Shown piece after piece: positions 17,175-24,462 of a stretch of DNA of 36,837 nucleotides (position 1 is its first letter; each line of letters opens with the position of its first letter). The stretch is from Thermoplasmata archaeon (GTDB lineage Archaea > Thermoplasmatota > Thermoplasmata > Lutacidiplasmatales > UBA184). The notes below the pieces were generated by a model that worked only from the letters and a program-made list of their open reading frames with translations, was not told the DNA's origin and ran no database searches. The DNA lies in the NCBI GenBank assembly GCA_030037955.1, contig JASHPT010000110.1, forward strand, positions 1 to 36,837, in the 5' to 3' direction. The position numbers were made by a program, and so were the translations under genes.

Positions 17175-17570
17175 GTGCAGGTCGACCATCTGGGCATCGC
17201 GGTCCGGAGCCTCGCCGCGACGGTCCCGAAGTGGGAGCAGCTGCTGGGTGGCCGCGCGAGCCCCCCCGAGGAGGTGGCCTCCCAGCGGGTCCGTGTCTCG
17301 TTCCTGGATGCCGAGGGGACGCATGTCGAGCTCCTGGAGCCGACCGACGCCGACTCCTCGGTCGGCCGGTTCCTGGACGCCCGGGGCGAGGGGATGCACC
17401 ATGTCGCCTTCGCGGTGGCCAACGTCACCGCCACCCTGACCGGTCTGTCGGCCAAGGGCGAGCGGGTGATCGATAGGGAGTCGCGGCCCGGCGCCCGTGG
17501 CCGTCGGGTAGGGTTCGCCCATCCGGCCGCCTTTGACGGGGTCCTCGTGGAGTTCGTGGAGTGGCCATGA
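17175..17570 (+). CDS. mce: Methylmalonyl-CoA epimerase
   Basis: This small metal-dependent enzyme racemises methylmalonyl-CoA so the mutase can use it. It is 131 residues, the family's usual size, and belongs to the vicinal oxygen chelate (glyoxalase) fold. Metal-ligand candidates are His5 (VDHLGIAV), Glu52 (HVELLEP), His76 (GMHHVAFAV) and Glu126 (VLVEFVEWP). The start is GTG with GGGAGG about 8 bases upstream. The track shows it only inside a longer shifted frame (16371-17570) that reads through mcm. Its stop overlaps the enolase ATG (ATGA), so mutase, epimerase and enolase look translationally coupled. Confidence 0.95.
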   Translation: MQVDHLGIAVRSLAATVPKWEQLLGGRASPPEEVASQRVRVSFLDAEGTHVELLEPTDADSSVGRFLDARGEGMHHVAFAVANVTATLTGLSAKGERVIDRESRPGARGRRVGFAHPAAFDGVLVEFVEWP

Positions 17571-18778
17571 GTCGGGTCGTGGACGCCTCCATGCGACTCA
17601 TCTACGACAGCCGGGGGCGTCCGACGGTGGAGGCCACGGTCTCCGCCGAGGACGGGGGGCAGGGCCGGGCCGGCGCTCCCAGCGGCGAGAGCACGGGCGC
17701 GACCGAGGTCCAGGCCTTCCCGCCCGGAGGGGTGCCCGAGGCGCTCCTGCGCTTCCGCTCCGACATCCGGCCGGGCCTTCTCGGGCTCTCCGTGGAGGAC
17801 CAGGCCGGCGTCGATGCCTTCCTGCACCGGACCGATGGCACGGCGAACTTTTCCGGAATTGGAGGGAACACCGCGACGGCGATCTCGGTCGCGGTAGCTC
17901 TCGCCCATGCGGCCGAGGCGGGCACTCCACTCTGGCGGTCCCTGCTGCGACCGGGCCTCGACCGACCGACAGACCCCGCGATCGTGGGGAACTGTCTCAA
18001 TGGCGGTCGGCACGCGATCGGCGGGCCGGAGATCCAAGAGTATCACGTGATCTCCTCCGGTCGCCCGTCCGAGTCGATCCCCGCGGCGATCGAGGTGCAT
18101 CGGGAGATCGGGGAGCGGCTCAAGCGGAAGTACCCCGGCATGGCCCTCGGGCGGGGCGACGAGGGCGGCTGGGTCGCGCCCCTGGGCAACGTCGAAGCGG
18201 TGGAGCTGCTCGCTGAGAGCTGCGCCGCCGTCCGAGACCGGCGGCATGCCGAGGTCCACCCCGGCCTTGACCTGGCGGCCAGCGAGTTCTTCCGGGACGG
18301 GAAGTACGTCTATCGGGAGAGGTCGCTCGACCCAGACGGCCAGGTGGCCTTCGTCGCCGAGCTGGTCGACCGGTTCGGCCTCCGGTTCCTCGAGGACCCG
18401 ATCCAGGAGGGCGACTACGACGGGTTCACCGCCGTGACCCAGGCGGTCGGGCGGAAGGCGCTGGTGGTCGGCGACGATATCTACACGACCGCGAAAGACC
18501 GCGTGGCGGAGGGTGTGCGCCGACACGCCGGCAACGCCGTGCTCATCAAGGTCAACCAGGTCGGGACGCTGAGCGACACGCTCGCGACCGTGGACCTTGC
18601 GCGGTCAGCGGGATGGAAGACGGTGACATCGCATCGGTCCGGCGAGACGCCGGATGGGTGGCTCGCGCATCTCGCGGTCGCCTTCGGCTCCGCGGGGCTC
18701 AAATGCGGCCTGCTCGGCGGAGAGCGGGTGGCAAAGCTAAATGAACTCCTGCGGCTCGCGAGCCCCCCCGGAGCGTAA
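17567..18778 (+). CDS. eno: Enolase (phosphopyruvate hydratase)
   Basis: This enzyme converts 2-phosphoglycerate to phosphoenolpyruvate in glycolysis and gluconeogenesis. The 403 residues are slightly shorter than usual (about 420-430) and somewhat divergent, but every catalytic residue known from yeast enolase has a counterpart: His149 and Glu158 (RHAIGGPEIQEY), Glu199 (GDEGG), Asp235 (GLDLAASEF), Glu276 (LEDP), Asp303 (VGDD), Lys328 (IKVNQVGTL), His356 (SHRSGETPD) and Lys379 (GLKCG). PSGESTG matches the mobile substrate loop. I start it at the ATG at 17567, overlapping the epimerase stop by 4 bases with GGAG upstream; the track's GTG at 17561 is an alternative. rpsB follows after 3 bases, a linkage common in archaea. 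Confidence 0.95.
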   Translation: MSRVVDASMRLIYDSRGRPTVEATVSAEDGGQGRAGAPSGESTGATEVQAFPPGGVPEALLRFRSDIRPGLLGLSVEDQAGVDAFLHRTDGTANFSGIGGNTATAISVAVALAHAAEAGTPLWRSLLRPGLDRPTDPAIVGNCLNGGRHAIGGPEIQEYHVISSGRPSESIPAAIEVHREIGERLKRKYPGMALGRGDEGGWVAPLGNVEAVELLAESCAAVRDRRHAEVHPGLDLAASEFFRDGKYVYRERSLDPDGQVAFVAELVDRFGLRFLEDPIQEGDYDGFTAVTQAVGRKALVVGDDIYTTAKDRVAEGVRRHAGNAVLIKVNQVGTLSDTLATVDLARSAGWKTVTSHRSGETPDGWLAHLAVAFGSAGLKCGLLGGERVAKLNELLRLASPPGA

Positions 18779-18781
18779 CGA

Positions 18782-19447
18782 GTGCCCGACGAGGACATCC
18801 AGGCCACGGAACCCCTCACGTCCACCTCGAGCGAGGGCCAGGACATCCGGCCGGGCGAGCTCCTCGTTCCCGAGGACACCTACCTGACGGCGGGCGTCCA
18901 CATCGGCACCCAGCAGAAGTCGGCCAGCATGCGCCACTTCGTGTTCAAGATCCGCTACGACGGGCTCTACGTTCTCGACATCAAGGAAACCGACCGTCGG
19001 ATCCGTCTCGCGGCGCAGTTCCTCGCCCGATTCCCGGCCGACAAGGTCCTCGCGGTCTCCCAGCGCCAGTATGGCCAGAAGCCGGTCCGGATCTTCGCGA
19101 AGACGACCGGCGCGATCGCGTTCTCGGAGCGGTTCGTTCCCGGCAGCCTGACGAACCCGAACCTGGCGGAGTACATCGAGCCCAAGGTCCTGGTCGTGAC
19201 CGACCCGGCGACCGACCAGCAGGCCCTCTCGGAAGCCGTCTCGGTAGGGATCCCCGTCGTCGGGCTGTGCGACGTCAACAACGAGACGCGGAACGTCGAC
19301 CTCGTCATCCCGTGCAACAACAAGGGGCGGGTCTCCCTGGCCACGATCTACTGGCTGCTCGCCCGGGAGATCCTCCGGGCGCGGAGCGGCTCGGAGGCCG
19401 AGCCGGCCTACTCGCTCACGATCGACGACTTCCAGGCGGCGCTGTAG
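18782..19447 (+). CDS. rpsB: Small ribosomal subunit protein uS2
   Basis: This is a structural protein of the 30S subunit head. The 221 residues match archaeal uS2: LTAGVHIGTQQKSASMRHFV near the start of the domain, GLYVLDIKETDRRIRLAAQF, VLAVSQRQYGQKPV, FVPGSLTNP, and PKVLVVTDPATDQQALSEA followed by VGIPVVGLCDVNNETRNVDL. The N-terminal 30 residues are an acidic Thr/Ser-rich extension. The start is GTG, 3 bases after the enolase stop, so it is the last gene of the pheS-to-rpsB run. Confidence 0.96.
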   Translation: MPDEDIQATEPLTSTSSEGQDIRPGELLVPEDTYLTAGVHIGTQQKSASMRHFVFKIRYDGLYVLDIKETDRRIRLAAQFLARFPADKVLAVSQRQYGQKPVRIFAKTTGAIAFSERFVPGSLTNPNLAEYIEPKVLVVTDPATDQQALSEAVSVGIPVVGLCDVNNETRNVDLVIPCNNKGRVSLATIYWLLAREILRARSGSEAEPAYSLTIDDFQAAL

Positions 19448-19481
19448 CCTCGACCGAAGGCACCGTCACGGCCCCGGTACG

Positions 19482-19487
19482 TTTTAT
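19482..19487 (+). promoter_or_regulatory. TATA box of the TrmB-like regulator gene
   Basis: TTTTAT stands out in GC-rich DNA between rpsB and the next gene. Its centre is 26 bases before the GTG at 19511, exactly where a leaderless archaeal transcript would start. This is why I prefer that start over the track's GTG at 19499. Confidence 0.55.
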
Positions 19488-19510
19488 CGCCGGTCCCGGT
19501 GGTACGCTCC

Positions 19511-20782
19511 GTGGCGCGTTCGGGCGCCGGCCTCGTTCGATTGCTCGCCGAGCGCGGAGTTCCGGAGAGGGCGGCCCGCATCTACATCGCGGCCTCCCGC
19601 GAAGGTCCTCAGACGGCGTCCGAACTCGCTCGGATGAGCGGAACCCATCGGGTCGAGACCTACCGGCATATCCAGCAGCTCCGGGAGGCCGGCCTGTTGC
19701 GACCGATGGGCGGACGTCCGATGCGCTTCGGCGCGCTATCGGCGGAGGACCTCCTGGAGCGCTGGATCCGGACCACCTCCGAGGACCTGCGGCGCCTGGA
19801 GGCAGGACGCGACCAGCTGCTGCGGGAGTTCCAGGAGCACCTCTCCACGCCCGAGTTGAGCGACGGACGCAAGTACGTGGTCATGGAGCGCCGCAAGGCG
19901 CTCTACAGCTTCCTGCGCAAGCAGATCGGCCTGGCACGGAAGGAGATCCTGCTCTCGCTGAGCCCGTCGGCGCTCGCCCGCTTCATCGATGGCGGACTGG
20001 ACCGCGACCTTCGGACCGCGAAGCAGCGGGGCGTGAAGCTTCGGGTGATCACCGAGATCAACCGAGGGAATCTCGCCGACGTCAAGCACTTCTCTACGTT
20101 CTCCGAGATCCGGAACACCCGGACGATGCCGGCGGCGCGCGGGGTGCTCTTCGACAAGACCGGCGCGGTGGTCTACGTCGCCGGGGACCTTCGGACCGGC
20201 GGCAACGAGGACCATCTCGTGACGGTCTGGACGACGGACGCCGAGTTCCTCAACCTGGTCCGGGTGCAGTATCAGCAGCTCTGGAATCACTGCACCCCCG
20301 CCGATCACCGGATCGTAGAGCTCGAGGAGCCCCCGGCCGCGGCCCTGCCGGTGCGCCTCGGTCGCGAGGTCGAGTCCTTCAACCGGCTTCGCGAGATCAC
20401 CCAGCTGGGCATGCAGGTCGGCGGGCTCCGGGACCTGCCGTTCGATGTGCCCGAGTTCATCGACACGGTGGCGCGGCAGGTCGGCCGCCAGATCGCGTCG
20501 GAGATCGAGGGGGAGTTGCCGCTGGAGGTCGCACGCTCCCTCCAGGAGTACTACCGGGGGCGTAACGTACGGTTCGAGATCCTGGACTCCGAGCCGCTCG
20601 TCGTGCGTGCGGACGGATGCATCGCCTGCGACGGAGCCTCTCCCGAGGTCGGCCGACTCCTGTGCCCCGCGATCCTCCGCACCGTGTTCGAGGCCCGGAC
20701 GGGTGGACGGTGGGAGGTTACGCGCCCCGAAGGACGCCGGCGCGGCCCCCGGGGGCACGTGTTCTCACTGAACCCGCTCTAG
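19511..20782 (+). CDS. TrmB-family-like transcriptional regulator with PLD-like sensor and Cys-containing C-terminal domain
   Basis: This 423-residue protein has three parts. A winged helix-turn-helix near the N-terminus (about 12-75, PQTASELARMSGTHRVETYR, then HIQQLREAGLL) resembles TrmB sugar regulators. A helical linker follows, then a PLD-like domain (about 115-270, EILLSLSPSALARFI, KQRGVKLRVITEI, VYVAGDL) that in TrmB relatives binds ligands. The last 130 residues include DGCIACDG and RLLCPAILRTVFEARTGG, which faintly recall V4R ligand-binding domains; this last match is tentative. The target genes are unknown; neighbours rpsB and TFB are housekeeping, which suggests a broad regulator. 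The start is uncertain between GTG 19511 (promoter spacing) and GTG 19499 (track). Confidence 0.75.
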   Translation: MARSGAGLVRLLAERGVPERAARIYIAASREGPQTASELARMSGTHRVETYRHIQQLREAGLLRPMGGRPMRFGALSAEDLLERWIRTTSEDLRRLEAGRDQLLREFQEHLSTPELSDGRKYVVMERRKALYSFLRKQIGLARKEILLSLSPSALARFIDGGLDRDLRTAKQRGVKLRVITEINRGNLADVKHFSTFSEIRNTRTMPAARGVLFDKTGAVVYVAGDLRTGGNEDHLVTVWTTDAEFLNLVRVQYQQLWNHCTPADHRIVELEEPPAAALPVRLGREVESFNRLREITQLGMQVGGLRDLPFDVPEFIDTVARQVGRQIASEIEGELPLEVARSLQEYYRGRNVRFEILDSEPLVVRADGCIACDGASPEVGRLLCPAILRTVFEARTGGRWEVTRPEGRRRGPRGHVFSLNPL

Positions 20783-20859
20783 GGTCCTGCTGTGGCATGG
20801 TAGCACGCATCATCTTGTAGCAACTGTTCAAACACCAGTGACAAAAAAACCGGCCAATC

Positions 20860-20868
20860 TATAAATAG
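20860..20868 (+). promoter_or_regulatory. Strong TATA box of the TFB gene
   Basis: TATAAATAG is a consensus archaeal TATA box, preceded by an A-rich run (ACAAAAAAAC) and GGCCAA that may act as upstream and BRE elements. Transcription would begin near 20890, about 9 bases before the ATG. GGAGA sits 4 bases before the start codon. Confidence 0.8.
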
Positions 20869-20898
20869 TCCCAACCCCCTCCTCCCCTCGGAGAAATC

Positions 20899-21999
20899 AT
20901 GCAGACCCACACCCCACTTTCTACACGCTCGGCGCGTAGCAAAACCTCGAGTCCGGCCGCGCTCCGCGCGGCCCCGACGGCGCCCGATGTCGACGCCGCG
21001 CCGACGATCCCGGAGGACGCCTGTACCAACTGCGGCTCGACCCACCTGACGCGCGACGATATCCGCGGGGAGATCGTCTGCGCCGACTGTGGACTGGTCG
21101 TGGACGCGAGCGCGCTGGTCTCGGACCGCGGGCAGCGCGGGAGCAAGGAGGACACCGGCCGCGAAGCCCGAGGCTGGGGCCCCGTCATCTCGCCGCTGAT
21201 GCCCGACAAGGGGCTGTTCAGCGAGATCGGCGTGCCCACGCGGGACTTCCAGGGCAATTCGCTGTCCCGGAACACTTCGCTCAAGTTCTACCATCTCCGG
21301 AAGCTGAACCACCGGCTCCGGGCGGCCCGGACGCACCAGCGCAACCTCGTCGTGGCGCTCGGAGAGCTCAACCGCCTCGCCGGGGTCCTCGGCCTCTCGC
21401 GCGAGGTCAAGGAGTCGGCGACCTACATCTACCGTCGGGCCCTCGAGCACAAGGCCACGCGCGGCAAGAAGATCGTGGCGCTGGTCGCCGCCTCTGTCTA
21501 CGCAGCCTGTCGCCAGTGCCGCGTGCCGCGCACGATGAAGGAGATCATCCAGCACTCCAAGGCGACCAAGATCGAGGTCGGTCGGGCCTACACGCTCCTC
21601 GCGCGCGAGCTCAAGCTGGGCCTCAAGCCGGTCGAGCCGCGGGATTACCTCGTCCGCTTCACGCAGGACCTCAACCTGTCGAAGGAGGTCCGGCAGAAGG
21701 TGCTGGGACTGCTCGAGCAGGTGGAGAAGGTCTACTCGACGAGCGGCGTCCTGCCGAACGGGATCCTCGCGACGATCATCTACATCGCCTCGAACCTGAT
21801 GGGCGAGCCCCGCAGCCAGGACCGTATCGCCGCGGTCGCGAACGTGACCCCGGTGACGATCCGCAACCACTACAAGGAGCTCCTCGACCTGCTGGGCCTG
21901 CCGAAGAACCTCTCGAACCCGCAGGCGCGGGGGACGCTCCCCGCACCCAAGCTCGGCGAGGACTCCCTGGCGGACGCGCCGCTCGCGGCGGGCCACTGA
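20899..21999 (+). CDS. tfb: Transcription initiation factor B (TFB)
   Basis: This protein bridges TBP-bound promoter DNA and RNA polymerase, the archaeal counterpart of TFIIB. Its 366 residues have a 38-residue disordered leader, an N-terminal zinc ribbon (Cys42, 45, 61, 64 in ACTNCGS...VCADCG) and a B-reader/linker segment (SPLMPDKGLFSEIG). Two cyclin repeats follow, about 135-235 (LVVALGELNRLAGVLGLSRE) and 240-340 (QKVLGLLEQVEKVYSTSG, GILATIIYIASNLMG). Each repeat has the expected A(S/A)xYxAxR-type helix (AASVYAACRQCRVPRTMKEI). It ends in a short Ala-rich tail. The gene stands alone with a strong promoter. Genomes of this kind often have several TFB copies, so it may be one of a set. Confidence 0.95.
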   Translation: MQTHTPLSTRSARSKTSSPAALRAAPTAPDVDAAPTIPEDACTNCGSTHLTRDDIRGEIVCADCGLVVDASALVSDRGQRGSKEDTGREARGWGPVISPLMPDKGLFSEIGVPTRDFQGNSLSRNTSLKFYHLRKLNHRLRAARTHQRNLVVALGELNRLAGVLGLSREVKESATYIYRRALEHKATRGKKIVALVAASVYAACRQCRVPRTMKEIIQHSKATKIEVGRAYTLLARELKLGLKPVEPRDYLVRFTQDLNLSKEVRQKVLGLLEQVEKVYSTSGVLPNGILATIIYIASNLMGEPRSQDRIAAVANVTPVTIRNHYKELLDLLGLPKNLSNPQARGTLPAPKLGEDSLADAPLAAGH

Positions 22000-22012
22000 G
22001 CCCTCGAACGGA

Positions 22013-22030
22013 CCGGGGGTCGTGCCCCGG
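22013..22030 (+). terminator. Short GC hairpin after TFB
   Basis: CCGGGG and CCCCGG, 6 bases apart, can form a 6-bp hairpin 14 bases after the TFB stop. It lacks a following T-run, so a terminator role is weak. The TA-rich GTTAAGGG just downstream (22041-22048) may be the promoter of the next gene. Confidence 0.25.
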
Positions 22031-22069
22031 CCCCCAACCCGTTAAGGGTGCGGACGTCTGGGCCTCGCC

Positions 22070-23278
22070 GTGGCCGACCTGCGTCCGCTGAGCTACTCGT
22101 CGCTCCGGACCTACCTCGAGTGCCCACTCCGCTGGAAGTTCCTCTACGTCGACAAGCTGCCCGAGGCCCCGCGGTCGTACTTCTCCTTCGGTCGGACGAT
22201 CCACTCCGTCCTCGAGGAGCTGGTCCGGCCGTTCCTCGTGCCGGAGGCCGTTCCCCGCAAGAGCGCGGGCGCTTCCCAGCGCCGCCTGGACGAGTGGCAG
22301 GCCGGCGAGGCGATGGTCGAGGGCCACCCTCGACCGCTCACGAAGGACCAGCTCCTCGCGACGTACGACCGGTTGTGGGTCCGGGAGGGCTACGCCAGCC
22401 CGGAAGAGGAGCATCGATACAAGGGCCTCGGCGAGAACCTGCTCCTCCGGTACTACGATCAGTTCCTGGAAGAGCATCCCCGACCGGTGGCGATCGAGGA
22501 GTACCTCCAGTCGACCCTCGATGGGATTCCGGTCCACGGCTACGTCGACCGGATCGACCTCACGTCCCGCGGGGGCCTCGAGGTCCTGGATTACAAGACC
22601 AGCCGGGAAATGGCCGCCCACGAGGCACGGCAGTCCGACCAGCTCACGCTCTACCAGGTACTGGTCGAGAACAACTACGCCCTCCCGGTCGAGCACCTCA
22701 CGCTCTATCACCTGCGGTCGCTGACGCCGCATCGGAGCGCCGCCCGCAGTCCCACCACCCTGGCCCATCTCTCGCAGAAGGTCGGCGAAGTCGCGGACGG
22801 GATTCGGAGCCAGCGCTTCGACCCCACCCCGGGCCGTCAGTGCGAGCGCTGCGACTTCCGCGCCCTCTGCCCCGAGTTCCGCGAGGTCCCGATCGAGGAG
22901 AAGCAGCGGCTCGAGGCGCTGGTCGACCGATTCATCCAGCTCCGTCGGGACGGGGAGAAGGTCGACGCCGACCTCCACCGGGTCGCGGACGAGCTGCACG
23001 CGGAGGCGGAGCGGCTCGGCGTGCACCGGCTGCCGGGCCGGGCCGGCGTGGCGATCCGTCGGCGGGAGGAGGAGTGGAGCTACGCCCCGGACGGCGTCCG
23101 CCCGCTGTTGGAGCAGCATGGGCTGCTCCCGCGGGCCAGCCGACTGGATGCCGCCGAGATCCAGCGGTTGGTACGGGACCCGACGATCGACGCCTCGGTG
23201 CGGCAGGAGATCTCGAAGCGCGGTGGCCGCCAGGTTCGCTGGTACTGGGAGCTCGACCATCCGGAGCCGGACTCCTGA
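22070..23278 (+). CDS. PD-(D/E)XK nuclease of the Cas4/RecB family with iron-sulfur cysteines
   Basis: This 402-residue protein is probably a DNA nuclease for repair or end processing. The start LSYSSLRTYLECPLRWKFLY has the family's first Cys (Cys18); His45 follows in GRTIHSVLEE. The catalytic core is GYVDRIDL (Asp160) and LEVLDYKTS (Asp174, Lys176). The cluster CERCDFRALC (Cys258, 261, 267) with Cys18 gives the four cysteines of a Cas4/AddB-like [4Fe-4S] domain. About 135 residues follow that I do not recognise, partly helical and ending in VRWYWELDHPEPDS. No cas genes or helicase lie nearby, so a CRISPR role is not supported. The start is GTG; a TA-rich element 26 bases upstream suggests a leaderless transcript. 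Confidence 0.85.
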   Translation: MADLRPLSYSSLRTYLECPLRWKFLYVDKLPEAPRSYFSFGRTIHSVLEELVRPFLVPEAVPRKSAGASQRRLDEWQAGEAMVEGHPRPLTKDQLLATYDRLWVREGYASPEEEHRYKGLGENLLLRYYDQFLEEHPRPVAIEEYLQSTLDGIPVHGYVDRIDLTSRGGLEVLDYKTSREMAAHEARQSDQLTLYQVLVENNYALPVEHLTLYHLRSLTPHRSAARSPTTLAHLSQKVGEVADGIRSQRFDPTPGRQCERCDFRALCPEFREVPIEEKQRLEALVDRFIQLRRDGEKVDADLHRVADELHAEAERLGVHRLPGRAGVAIRRREEEWSYAPDGVRPLLEQHGLLPRASRLDAAEIQRLVRDPTIDASVRQEISKRGGRQVRWYWELDHPEPDS

Positions 23279-23324
23279 GCCGTCCGCGCGCAAAGGCTAT
23301 CTCCAAACCCTGGTCCTCTTCCGT

Positions 23325-24392
23325 ATGGGAATCGAGCTCGCCCCGTCGTCCCGCGTGGCGGCGGTGAAGGAGCGGACCCCCACTATCGCCACCCTCTGCT
23401 CGCACTCGTCGCTCCAGATCTTCCACGGGGCCCGGCACGAGGGCCTCGGTACGCTCGGGATCGCCGTGGGCAAGCCGCCGCGATTCTACGAGGCGTTCCC
23501 GCTCGCGCGGCCGGACCGGTTCCTCTCGCTCCCCAAGCTGGCCGACCTTGGACGCCATGCCGCCACGCTCCAGCGCGAAGGAGCGGTCATCGTGCCGACG
23601 GGCTCCTTCGTGGAGTACCTCGGGCCGGCGGCGTTCAACGCCCTCGAGGTCCCGGTCTTCGGTAACCGGAAGGTGCTCGGATGGGAATCGGACCGCGAAA
23701 AGGAGCGCGAGTGGCTCGAGCAGGCCGACGTGCCGATGCCGAAGAAGTTCGCGAACCTCGACTCGGTCGATGGGCCGGTGATCATCAAGTACTACGGAGC
23801 CAAGGGCGGCAAGGGCTTCTTCCTCGCCAAGAATCCGGAGGAGCTCTCGGACTTCCGGCCTACGGGACCCTACGTGATCCAGGAGTACGTGGTCGGGACC
23901 CGGTACTACGTTCACTTCTTCTACTCTCCGCTGTCCGAGGACGGCTACCGGGTCCGGCACGGGTCGATCGAGCTGCTCGGCATGGACCGGCGGGACGAGG
24001 CCAACATCGACGAGCTCTACAAGCTCGGCGCCCAGGAGGGCCTCCGGCGGGCCGGCATCCGGCCGACCTTCGTCGTGACCGGAAACGTCCCGGTCGTTCT
24101 CCGGGAGTCGCTGCTCCCTCAGGTCTTCGATGTGGCGGCCCGGATCGTGGACACCTCCGTCGACCTCTTCGGAGGCATGGTGGGCCCGTTCTGCGTCGAG
24201 GGGATCGTGACCGAGGAGCTCCAGTTCAAGGTCTTCGAGATCTCGACCCGGATCGTCGCCGGAACGAACCTGTTCCCGTCCGGGTCGAGCTACTCCGACC
24301 TGGTGGCGCCCCAGCTGTCGACCGGGCGCCGGATCGCCCTCGAGCTCAAGCGGGCCCGAGCCGAGGACCGGCTGGCCGAGGTGCTGAGCTAG
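23325..24392 (+). CDS. purP: FAICAR synthetase PurP (ATP-grasp)
   Basis: This enzyme converts AICAR and formate to FAICAR with ATP, the archaeal formate-dependent replacement for the first activity of PurH. The start is the ATG at 23325 (MGIELAPSSRVAAV); the track's longer frame runs out of frame through the nuclease gene. The 355 residues cover the family: TLCSHSSLQIFHGARHEG (AICAR-binding region), FGNRKVLGWESDREKEREWL, the ATP-grasp stretch VIIKYYGAKGGKGFFLA with IQEYVVGTRYYVHFFYSP, LLGMDRRDEANIDELYKLG, and EISTRIVAGTNLFPSGSSYS. Some archaea have PurP paralogues with unproven activity, so the exact substrate should be held with slight caution. Confidence 0.92.
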   Translation: MGIELAPSSRVAAVKERTPTIATLCSHSSLQIFHGARHEGLGTLGIAVGKPPRFYEAFPLARPDRFLSLPKLADLGRHAATLQREGAVIVPTGSFVEYLGPAAFNALEVPVFGNRKVLGWESDREKEREWLEQADVPMPKKFANLDSVDGPVIIKYYGAKGGKGFFLAKNPEELSDFRPTGPYVIQEYVVGTRYYVHFFYSPLSEDGYRVRHGSIELLGMDRRDEANIDELYKLGAQEGLRRAGIRPTFVVTGNVPVVLRESLLPQVFDVAARIVDTSVDLFGGMVGPFCVEGIVTEELQFKVFEISTRIVAGTNLFPSGSSYSDLVAPQLSTGRRIALELKRARAEDRLAEVLS

Positions 24393-24412
24393 TGGCCGGG
24401 CACCGCGTCTCT

Positions 24413-24427
24413 CCGGGACGCTCCCGG
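24413..24427. repeat. Inverted repeat upstream of the ABC-2 ATPase gene
   Basis: CCGGGA-CGC-TCCCGG forms a perfect 6-bp inverted repeat, 20 bases after the purP stop and 36 before the next start. No T-run follows. It could be a purP 3' hairpin or a regulator site for the exporter operon. Confidence 0.3.
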
Positions 24428-24462
24428 TAGCGGCTCGGGTCGGGAGGAGGGGCGGAGGGCTC

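Noticed and set aside
17054-18526. 490-residue minus-strand ORF
   Set aside because: It is antisense to mce and eno, both complete with catalytic residues.
22070-23278. Cas4 of a CRISPR system
   Set aside because: No repeats, cas1 or cas2 are present, and the protein has an extra C-terminal region. It is better left as a Cas4/RecB-like nuclease.
21776-23293. 505-residue minus-strand ORF
   Set aside because: It is antisense to TFB and the nuclease, both clear families.
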